Source: JAUVXJ01 sp034430275 | GTDB lineage: Bacteria > Chloroflexota > Anaerolineae > UBA7937 > B3-Chlor | Direction: 5' to 3' | NCBI GenBank assembly: GCA_034430275.1 | Contig: DAOUEW010000240.1 | Coordinates: 1-6,757 of the forward strand | DNA: 6,757 bases | Part shown: positions 1 through 4,402 of the stretch, piece after piece | Position numbering within the stretch: position 1 is the stretch's first letter | Layout of the letters: each line of letters begins with the position of its first letter | Made by a program: the position numbers and the translations under genes | The notes under the pieces: model-generated | What the model was told of the DNA's origin: nothing | Databases searched by the model: none | The model's input: the letters and a program-made list of their open reading frames with translations, nothing else

Positions 1-476
1 ATCCGCCCTACGCGTACGGCTCCGATGGGGCCATGGAAGGGCATGTCAGAGATGCAGAGCGCCGCCGACGCTCCTATCACGGAGAGGATGTCCAGGTAGT
101 TCTCCTGATCGGCGGAGAGGGCCGTAATGATCACTTGCACATCATTACGGAGCGTGCGGTCGAACAGAGGGCGAAGAGACCTATCGGTCAGCCGGCAGAG
201 GAGAATAGCCTGCTCGGATGGCCGGCCTTCACGCTTGAAGAACCCGCCAGGTATCCTACCGGCGGCATAAAGACGTTCTTCGTAGTCCACCGTCAAGGGC
301 AAGAAATCGGTGCTTTCACGTGCCGAGGAGGACGCGGTGGCCGTGACCAGCACCATGGTGTCGCCGCTCCTCACCGTGACGGCACCACCGGCCTGACCGG
401 CTAGCTTGCCGGCCTCTATCCTAATGGAGTGGTCTCCAATAGTTGCTTCGTAAGCTGCTTCGTTCAATGTTGACAT
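1..476 (-). CDS. pnp: Polyribonucleotide nucleotidyltransferase (PNPase), N-terminal 158 residues, runs off left edge
   Basis: PNPase is a phosphate-dependent 3'-5' exoribonuclease that degrades mRNA in the cytoplasm, usually as a trimer and often with RNase E in a degradosome. Reading from the ATG complementary to 474-476 gives 158 open codons down to base 3 with no stop. The fragment covers most of the first RNase PH domain. Visible family landmarks are DFLPLTVDYEERLYAAGRIPGGFF at about residues 57-80 (given here only as a landmark: D57, Y64, G73, F79-F80), the FFKREGRPSE RNA-contact motif at about 79-88, RLTDRSLRPLF at about 95-105, and QVIITALSADQEN at about 114-126. Most PNPases have RPLRPLF and a PKGF-like stretch; here these read RSLRPLF and DRTLR. 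The start is supported by a GGAGG seven bases upstream. The catalytic second RNase PH domain, KH and S1 domains lie outside the window. It follows rpsO on the same strand with no visible terminator, so cotranscription is likely. Confidence 0.97.
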   Translation of the reverse strand, partial: MSTLNEAAYEATIGDHSIRIEAGKLAGQAGGAVTVRSGDTMVLVTATASSSARESTDFLPLTVDYEERLYAAGRIPGGFFKREGRPSEQAILLCRLTDRSLRPLFDRTLRNDVQVIITALSADQENYLDILSVIGASAALCISDMPFHGPIGAVRVGR

Positions 477-479
477 AGT

Positions 480-513
480 TTGACCTCCAAGCCGAACCGA
501 CCCTGGAGGTCAA
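480..513 (-). promoter_or_regulatory. Hairpin sequestering the pnp Shine-Dalgarno
   Basis: Bases 480-489 (TTGACCTCCA) and 504-513 (TGGAGGTCAA) are perfect reverse complements, giving a 10-bp stem with a 14-base loop. In the pnp mRNA the 3' arm is UGGAGGUCAA and contains the GGAGG (complement of 484-488) that serves the AUG at 476-474. A folded hairpin would hide the ribosome binding site, so translation of pnp may need helicase, ribosome or protein help, or may be regulated. The pairing is seen directly; the regulatory role is inferred. Confidence 0.75.
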
Positions 514-517
514 GGAC

Positions 518-596
518 TGGAGACTGTACCTCACTCACTCCCGAGGACAACCTCACTCTTGCCAAGACGCCAACACAAAGTGAGGTACACTCTCCA
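518..596 (-). promoter_or_regulatory. Long stem-loop in the rpsO-pnp spacer, candidate RNase III target
   Basis: Bases 518-535 and 579-596 form 17 of 18 complementary pairs; the only mismatch is C524 opposite C590. The loop is 43 bases (536-578). The stem lies 5 bases upstream (in the mRNA sense) of the hairpin that covers the pnp ribosome binding site. In E. coli the pnp leader has a long stem cut by RNase III, after which PNPase represses its own mRNA. The geometry here is similar, but cleavage is inference. There is no U-run after the stem, so it is not an intrinsic terminator. Confidence 0.7.
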
Positions 597-658
597 ATAC
601 CTGGCCTCCCGAACCGATCCGATCTTTAGTATCTAGTACTAGTTTGACCCAAGTCCAT

Positions 659-677
659 CCTTCGACACCAAGGACAG
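659..677. repeat. Short motif CCTTCGAC-N4-AAGGACAG, possible REP-like relic
   Basis: CCTTCGAC at 659-666 and AGGACAG at 671-677 flank a four-base middle. The same two blocks occur in inverted orientation in the transporter spacer at 2988-3009, with six bases between them. The arms TCCTT (658-662) and AAGGA (670-674) can form a 5-bp hairpin. It resembles, from memory, an intergenic repeat reading CCTTCGACAAGCTCAGG that recurs in several bacterial genomes. This copy is degenerate and the call is tentative. Confidence 0.3.
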
Positions 678-731
678 CGCCGCAGGTTGGATGGATCGAC
701 GAACTATCACCTCCCTTGCATGCTAGTCGTG

Positions 732-1001
732 TTATCTACGCAAACCAAGGCGAGTCACGATCTCTCGATATCGTGCCGGATAGTTCCGGCTCAGGTAGTT
801 CAGATGACGCCTGCGCTGCCCCACCAGCTTGATCAAGCCCAAGCGGGAGTGCTCATCGTGCTTGTGAGCCTTGAGGTGGTCGACCAACTGATCGATTCTC
901 GTGGACAGCAGAGCTATCTGCACCTCTGGTGAGCCGGTGTCCTTGTCGTGAATATGATACTCCTCTATGATGGCGTCCTTACTGCTCTTGCTCAGCGCCA
1001 A
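732..1001 (-). CDS. rpsO: 30S ribosomal protein S15
   Basis: S15 binds the central domain of 16S rRNA early in small-subunit assembly and takes part in intersubunit bridge contacts. The product is 89 aa, exactly the usual length. It shows the family signature in order: HDKDTGSPEVQIALLSTRI (about residues 18-36), the DHLKAHKHDEHSRLGL stretch with conserved H and D residues of the rRNA-binding region (about 41-56), VGQRRRHLNYL (about 60-70) and a C-terminal RLGLRR. The start codon is UUG (complement of 999-1001), chosen because GAGGAGGG lies five bases upstream and because MALSKSSKD is the expected N terminus. The stop is TAA at 734-732. Its own promoter is at 1066-1094. pnp follows on the same strand after 255 bases. 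Confidence 0.98.
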   Translation of the reverse strand: MALSKSSKDAIIEEYHIHDKDTGSPEVQIALLSTRIDQLVDHLKAHKHDEHSRLGLIKLVGQRRRHLNYLSRNYPARYREIVTRLGLRR

Positions 1002-1006
1002 CTATT

Positions 1007-1014
1007 CCCTCCTC
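1007..1014 (-). promoter_or_regulatory. Strong ribosome binding site for rpsO (UUG start)
   Basis: The minus-strand sequence GAGGAGGG, five bases (AATAG) before TTG at 1001-999, fixes the rpsO start at a non-AUG codon. No ATG or GTG lies at a suitable distance. Confidence 0.85.
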
Positions 1015-1015
1015 G

Positions 1016-1040
1016 TGCTACGCGATGGTAGCCTCGCGCA
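1016..1040 (-). promoter_or_regulatory. Interleaved complementary arms in the rpsO leader, candidate S15-responsive element
   Basis: GCTAC (1017-1021) pairs with GTAGC (1028-1032), and CGCGA (1021-1025) pairs with TCGCG (1034-1038). The arms interleave, so they form either two mutually exclusive hairpins or, with trimming, a pseudoknot. The element ends two bases from the rpsO ribosome binding site (1007-1014). S15 is known to repress its own mRNA in several bacteria through leader structures, including a pseudoknot in E. coli. The pairing is seen; S15 binding is inferred, and a full pseudoknot would be sterically tight. Confidence 0.4.
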
Positions 1041-1065
1041 CCTCGATAATCATCACATCAAACCA

Positions 1066-1094
1066 ATTATAACACATCTCCCGGACCATAGCAA
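1066..1094 (-). promoter_or_regulatory. Sigma70-type promoter for rpsO(-pnp)
   Basis: On the minus strand, TTGCTA (complement of 1089-1094) is followed after exactly 17 bases by a consensus TATAAT (complement of 1066-1071). Transcription should start near 1059, leaving a leader of roughly 58 nt before the rpsO UUG. Confidence 0.8.
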
Positions 1095-1098
1095 ACGC

Positions 1099-1127
1099 TT
1101 GACATTGCTGACGCTTTGGTCTATACT
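1099..1127 (+). promoter_or_regulatory. Near-consensus sigma70-type promoter for the ABC transporter operon
   Basis: TTGACA (1099-1104) is a perfect -35 box, followed after exactly 17 bases by TATACT (1122-1127), one base from the TATAAT consensus. The start point would be near 1134, giving a leader of about 125 nt before the first ATG. It is back-to-back with the rpsO promoter, with only four bases between the two -35 boxes. Confidence 0.85.
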
Positions 1128-1176
1128 ATGTTTTATCTACGGCTCTGGAAAGCCAAGTTGCGAAGGAAGAGACAAC

Positions 1177-1229
1177 GAAAGGGGGTGATTCTGGACAACT
1201 CGAGGTACCATAGCGGTAGGAATCCGTAG
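1177..1229 (+). promoter_or_regulatory. Extended orphan Shine-Dalgarno in the transporter leader, possible non-AUG leader peptide
   Basis: GAAAGGGGGTGATT (1177-1190) matches almost the whole complement of the usual 16S rRNA 3' end, yet no ATG, GTG or TTG follows at a normal distance. CTG at 1191 (five bases after the G run) would open a 12-codon frame ending in TAG at 1227-1229, just before the real ribosome binding site at 1246-1253. It could be a leader peptide, a ribosome standby site or chance. Only the motif itself is certain. Confidence 0.3.
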
Positions 1230-1245
1230 GAGATAACTAATACGC

Positions 1246-1253
1246 AAGGGAGG
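1246..1253 (+). promoter_or_regulatory. Ribosome binding site of the substrate-binding lipoprotein
   Basis: AAGGGAGG ends five bases before ATG 1259 and eight bases before a second in-frame ATG at 1262. Both distances are workable, so the mature start may be either of two adjacent methionines. Confidence 0.85.
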
Positions 1254-1258
1254 AAAAG

Positions 1259-2836
1259 ATGATGTCCGGAACATCAAAATCGGCCAAGCTTTTTGCCGGG
1301 GTCCTGGTGGCGCTCCTCGCAGTGTCCATGGTGACGTCGTGTGCAGCGCCAGCGGCAGAAGCGCCAACGGCGGAGCCACTGATCATCGGCACCACCGACA
1401 GCGTCACGGACCTCGATCCGGCCGAGACGTATGACTTCCATACCTGGGAGATCTTCCACAACACGGCTGACACGCTGCTGACCTACGTCGCCGGCACGAC
1501 CAACCTCCAACCGGGACTGGCCGAGGCCATGCCCGAGGTGAGCGCCGATGGTCTGGAGTACACGTTCAAGTTGCGCGAAGGGCTGGTGTTCCCTGATGGC
1601 ACAGCGTGCAATGCCGAGGCCGTGAAGTGGTCCATCGATCGTGTGTTCACGATCGAAGGGGATCCTAACTGGCTGGTGACCTCCTTCGTGGATCACGTGG
1701 AAGTGGTGGACGATCTGACAGTCAAGTTCGTCCTCCAGGCCCCTGTCGGCTACTTCCCGCTCTTGGTGGCCACCACACCCTACACCCCTGTGAGCCCTGA
1801 GTGCTATCCCGAGGCGGAGATCGACTCGGATAGCACCTGCGGTGGCGTGGGCCCTTACAAGATCACGAACTGGGAGAGGGACATCGAGATCGAGTTGGAG
1901 CAGAACGAGGACTATTACGGCACTGCTCCGGCTTGGCCGAACATCATAGTCAAGTACTTCGAGGACTCGACCACCATGAGGTTGGCCCTGGTGAACGGCG
2001 AGATAGACGTGGCCTGGAAGACGTTGTCGCCTACAGACTATCCTGAGTTGGAGGGCAACGCTGACTTGAGCGTGATCGAGGGTCCCGGAGCCTATATCCG
2101 CTACCTCTGCTTCAACGTCACCACCCCGCCGATGGACGACCCGTTGGTGCGTCAGGCTATTGCTGCCGCCATTGACCGTGCGATCATCACCGACAGGGTA
2201 TTCGTGGGCACGCATGCGCCGCTCTACAGTATGGTACCCAACGGCATGTGGTCCCACATAGACGCCTTCAAGGAAGTCTATGGCGAGCGCAACCTGGACA
2301 TGGCCAAGGATCTCCTGGGGCAAGCCGGGTACAGTGAGGACAGCCCGCTGGTTCTCGACCTGTGGTATCCTCCTGAGCACTACGGGCCCACCGAGTCGGA
2401 CGTGGCTGCGGTGATCAAGGAATCGCTGGAAGAGACGGGCATGATCCAGGTCACCTTGCAGTACGCGGACTGGGCGACCTACACCGACTACATGACAGAG
2501 GGAACCATGCCCTTCTTCACGCTGGGCTGGTACCCCGACTATCTGGACCCGGACAACTACACCTGGTCCTGGGGTCACTCCGAAGCGTCCGACGACATGG
2601 GCATCTTCTACAACAATGCAACGATGGACGCCATCCTAGAGGAGGCCCAGATCACCACACCATTGCAGGGTGACGAGCGCAAGGCGATGTACGAGGAGGC
2701 CCAGATGCTGTGGACCGAAGACGTGCCCACCATCCCCTTCACGCAGGGGCAGCTTCTCGTCGTCACCCAGGCCAATGTGACTGGAGTCGAGCTGGATCCC
2801 ACCATGTTCCTCCACTACTTCCTGCTAGCGAAGTAG
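1259..2836 (+). CDS. Extracytoplasmic substrate-binding lipoprotein of a peptide-type ABC importer (SBP family 5)
   Basis: This is the ligand receptor of the Dpp/Opp-type importer encoded downstream; it would sit on the outer face of the cytoplasmic membrane and deliver ligand to the two permeases. The 525-aa product starts with a lipoprotein signal: K7 and K10, a hydrophobic core at about 11-25, then V-T-S-C with C28 as the lipidated residue. An Ala/Pro/Glu linker (29-40) follows. Family 5 landmarks are LDPAETYD (52-59), the DGLEYTFKLREGLVFPDG region (97-114), GGVGPYKITNWE (195-206), EDYYG (217-221), VRQAIAAAIDR (297-307), GWYPDYLDPDNY (423-434) and DVPTIPF (488-494). C184 and C194 are close enough to form a disulfide. 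The length is normal for the family. Peptides are the default ligand, but members also bind nickel, heme, sugars and other solutes, so specificity is unassigned. It is the first gene after the promoter at 1099-1127. Confidence 0.95.
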   Translation: MMSGTSKSAKLFAGVLVALLAVSMVTSCAAPAAEAPTAEPLIIGTTDSVTDLDPAETYDFHTWEIFHNTADTLLTYVAGTTNLQPGLAEAMPEVSADGLEYTFKLREGLVFPDGTACNAEAVKWSIDRVFTIEGDPNWLVTSFVDHVEVVDDLTVKFVLQAPVGYFPLLVATTPYTPVSPECYPEAEIDSDSTCGGVGPYKITNWERDIEIELEQNEDYYGTAPAWPNIIVKYFEDSTTMRLALVNGEIDVAWKTLSPTDYPELEGNADLSVIEGPGAYIRYLCFNVTTPPMDDPLVRQAIAAAIDRAIITDRVFVGTHAPLYSMVPNGMWSHIDAFKEVYGERNLDMAKDLLGQAGYSEDSPLVLDLWYPPEHYGPTESDVAAVIKESLEETGMIQVTLQYADWATYTDYMTEGTMPFFTLGWYPDYLDPDNYTWSWGHSEASDDMGIFYNNATMDAILEEAQITTPLQGDERKAMYEEAQMLWTEDVPTIPFTQGQLLVVTQANVTGVELDPTMFLHYFLLAK

Positions 2837-2866
2837 GGACACAGGTAGGATAGCGGCCGAGAGGAT

Positions 2867-2882
2867 AACCCGGAGGGGTTTT
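2867..2882 (+). terminator. Weak terminator-like hairpin after the binding-protein gene
   Basis: AACCC (2867-2871) and GGGTT (2876-2880) form a 5-bp stem with loop GGAG, ending in TTTT (2879-2882) of which two Ts are in the stem. This is too weak for an efficient terminator. It might cause partial termination between the binding protein and the permeases. It shares bases with the larger stem at 2872-2912, so the two are mutually exclusive. Confidence 0.25.
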
Positions 2883-2912
2883 GGCGGTTCGCGATCTGTT
2901 CAAGACCCCTCC
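2872..2912 (+). promoter_or_regulatory. Intercistronic stem-loop between binding protein and permease genes
   Basis: GGAGGGGTTTTG (2872-2883) pairs with CAAGACCCCTCC (2901-2912) over 12 pairs including one G-U wobble. The 17-base loop can itself form GCG-GTT-CGC (2884-2892). No U tract follows. Such a stem just after a binding-protein gene commonly protects the upstream mRNA from 3' exonucleases, so the binding protein is made in excess of the membrane subunits, as in the malE-malF interval of E. coli. That role is inferred. Confidence 0.55.
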
Positions 2913-2922
2913 CTTACTGTGT

Positions 2923-2936
2923 CTGCGGGGGCGCAG
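2923..2936 (+). promoter_or_regulatory. Small GC hairpin in the intercistronic spacer
   Basis: CTGCG (2923-2927) and CGCAG (2932-2936) form a perfect 5-bp stem closed by a GGGG loop. It lies 10 bases after the larger stem-loop and may add to the stability of the upstream transcript. Its effect is unknown. Confidence 0.35.
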
Positions 2937-2987
2937 TAGGAAGCGCAACCGCAGCTCACTATCGTTGGCCTGTGCCAAGCGTATGAC

Positions 2988-3009
2988 CTGTCCTGAGATC
3001 GTCGAAGGG
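2988..3009. repeat. REP-like intergenic motif in the spacer before the permease gene
   Basis: Read on the minus strand, this stretch starts CCCTTCGAC and ends CTCAGGACAGG with a short variable middle. From memory it is close to a recurrent intergenic repeat, CCTTCGACAAGCTCAGG, found in several bacterial genomes. A shorter relative lies in the opposite orientation at 659-677, in the rpsO-pnp spacer. The other bases of the 2837-3120 spacer show no convincing gene. Confidence 0.4.
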
Positions 3010-3106
3010 TCGCGCCTCGAGCTCACAAACCGAGTAGAGCCCCTTCAGCATCGCTCAAGGGCAGCGTGGCTGGACCGCTTGGAACAACAGAGTTAGTGCA
3101 TTCTTC

Positions 3107-3114
3107 GGGGGGGG
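3107..3114 (+). promoter_or_regulatory. G8 tract acting as ribosome binding site of the DppB-type permease
   Basis: Eight consecutive Gs end six bases (TCGGAC) before the TTG start at 3121. This is the only Shine-Dalgarno-like sequence available. An in-frame TAG at 3094-3096, and the absence of any ATG, GTG or TTG between it and 3121, make TTG 3121 the furthest upstream usable start. Confidence 0.6.
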
Positions 3115-3120
3115 TCGGAC

Positions 3121-4371
3121 TTGTCCCTTCGTTCTTACATCATCACTAGAGCCCTTCTAGCCTTCCCCATGGTCCTCATTCTGGTGACCGTGGTCTTCAT
3201 TATCATGAGGGTCATGCCCGGTGACCCGGTGCGCGTGATGCTTCGCCCTGGGGCGCCCCAGGAATACGTAGACGAGATCAGGCATAGTTTGGGCCTGGAC
3301 AAGCCTCTATTCATCAACCTCAGAGGTAGCAGCGCGGTTGTCACCCAGTCTGGGGCCACGTTGCGCGACGGACCCAGTGCTGACGAGCCCGAGATTCCGC
3401 TCGATGCGCCCCTGACCGAGGGCGATGTGCTGCAATTGACAGATCGGAGAACCACCGAAGAAGGAGAGTGGCTCAGGCTGTACACGGCGGACGGAGCAGA
3501 TGGTTGGGCTCCCGTAGAGTGGTTCTCCATTCGCATCAACCCCCTCGACAGCCAATACATCGACTACGTCTTCGCTCTGGCTCGCCTCGACTTCGGCGAA
3601 TCGATCACGCCGGTGACCGGCCGACCGGTCATTACCGACCTGAAGGCCAAGTTCCCCAAGACCCTCGAACTGAGTATCGCGGGCATGGCCATCGCCATTG
3701 TGGTCGGGATCTCTTTGGGCGCGTTCTCAGCCCACAAGCGCGGCAGCCCAGCCGATTATGGAATCAGGCTGTACGGTATCATCATCTATGCCGTCCCGGT
3801 CTTCTGGCTGGGGTTGATGCTGCAACTGTTCTTCGGCATCTATCTTGGCTGGCTGCCGGTGCAGGGCATGATCGGCACTGGCCTGACGCCGGAGCCCATA
3901 ACGGGGATGTTGATTGTGGACAGTATCCTTAGGGTCCAGCCGGCCAGTCTGCTCAGTGCCCTCAAGCACCTCACGCTGCCGTCGATCACCCTGGGACTGT
4001 ACATCTCCGGCGTCTTCATCCGCCTGACCAGGGCGAACATGCTACAGATGCTGCGCCAGGACTTCGTCACCGCAGCCAGGGCGCGAGGGATCAAGGAAAG
4101 AGTGGTGGTCTACCAGTACGCCCTGAAGAACGCCTTCATTCCTATCCTGACCATGATGGGGCTTCAGTTCGCTGTCCTGCTGGCTGGTGCAGTTTTGACG
4201 GAGACCACCTTCAACTGGGAAGGGATGGGACGTTTTCTGGTCCGCCGCATAGAGCTGCGCGACTACCCCTCCATCCAGAGCACGATCGTCTTCTTTGCCT
4301 TGTTGGTGACCGCGGTCAGCTTGATCGTGGACATCGTATATGCCAGGCTCGACCCTCGTATTCGGTACTAG
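3121..4371 (+). CDS. dppB: DppB/OppB-type ABC permease with an inserted SH3b-like domain
   Basis: One of the two channel-forming subunits of the importer, in the cytoplasmic membrane. The N terminus reads SYIITRALLAFPMVLILVTV, with TM1 at about residues 10-30, followed by the conserved MPGDP (32-36) and LGLDKPL (57-63). The conserved loop is then broken: residues about 67-142 are extra, and the family sequence resumes at YIDYVFALARLDFGESI and TGRPV (166-170). Further membrane segments lie at about 185-205, 216-242, 283-302, 340-362 and 387-407. The EAA loop that docks on the ATPase is at about 318-340 (A-A-R-A-R-G-I then L-K-N). At 416 aa it exceeds the usual 305-340 by about the size of the insert. 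The start is TTG, giving the expected family N terminus. DppC follows after 31 bases. Substrate is unknown. Confidence 0.95.
   Translation: MSLRSYIITRALLAFPMVLILVTVVFIIMRVMPGDPVRVMLRPGAPQEYVDEIRHSLGLDKPLFINLRGSSAVVTQSGATLRDGPSADEPEIPLDAPLTEGDVLQLTDRRTTEEGEWLRLYTADGADGWAPVEWFSIRINPLDSQYIDYVFALARLDFGESITPVTGRPVITDLKAKFPKTLELSIAGMAIAIVVGISLGAFSAHKRGSPADYGIRLYGIIIYAVPVFWLGLMLQLFFGIYLGWLPVQGMIGTGLTPEPITGMLIVDSILRVQPASLLSALKHLTLPSITLGLYISGVFIRLTRANMLQMLRQDFVTAARARGIKERVVVYQYALKNAFIPILTMMGLQFAVLLAGAVLTETTFNWEGMGRFLVRRIELRDYPSIQSTIVFFALLVTAVSLIVDIVYARLDPRIRY
3331..3534 (+). other. SH3b-like domain inserted in the TM1-TM2 extracytoplasmic loop of the permease
   Basis: Permease residues about 71-138 follow the bacterial SH3 pattern: V-V-T-Q then A-T-L-R-D-G-P-S (79-86, compare the usual L-N-V-R-S-G-P-S), a spacer, L-T-E-G-D-V-L-Q-L-T (98-107, compare the K-G-x-x-V-x-V strand), G-E-W-L-R-L (115-120, compare W-x-K-V) and D-G-A-D-G-W-A-P-V-E-W-F (124-135, compare G-x-x-G-W-V-x-x-x-Y-L). 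The N-in topology of TM1 puts it outside the membrane. SH3b domains often bind peptidoglycan or proteins of the envelope; here the partner is unknown. Confidence 0.8.
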
Positions 4372-4402
4372 CAGCAGATGATGACGAGCACATGGGCACG
4401 CT

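Noticed and set aside
633..642. Perfect 10-base palindrome CTAGTACTAG as a pnp promoter or operator
   Set aside because: Some -10-like hexamers occur near it on the minus strand, but no -35 box sits at proper spacing. A 10-base palindrome alone is weak evidence.
644..832. 62-aa plus-strand frame across the rpsO-pnp spacer and the end of rpsO
   Set aside because: TTG start without a Shine-Dalgarno, overlapping rpsO in antisense, no recognisable features.
1199..1211. Adjacent CTCGAG and GGTACC restriction-site-like hexamers suggesting a cloning junction
   Set aside because: The sequence on both sides is natural leader sequence with a promoter and a matching operon; the two hexamers overlapping is best explained by chance.
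1274..2578. 434-aa open frame antisense to the binding-protein gene
   Set aside because: It is low in recognisable motifs, rich in H, R, G and V, and lies wholly opposite a clear family 5 binding protein. It is a codon-bias shadow.
2881..3096. 71-aa open frame in the spacer before the permease gene
   Set aside because: It begins with TTG inside a stem-loop, has no ribosome binding site, is rich in R, L and S, and part of its translation comes from a REP-like motif. Not supported as a gene.
3614..3631. Inverted repeat TGACCGG/CCGGTCA in the permease gene
   Set aside because: It falls on the codons of the conserved TGRPV motif, so protein conservation and codon use explain it.
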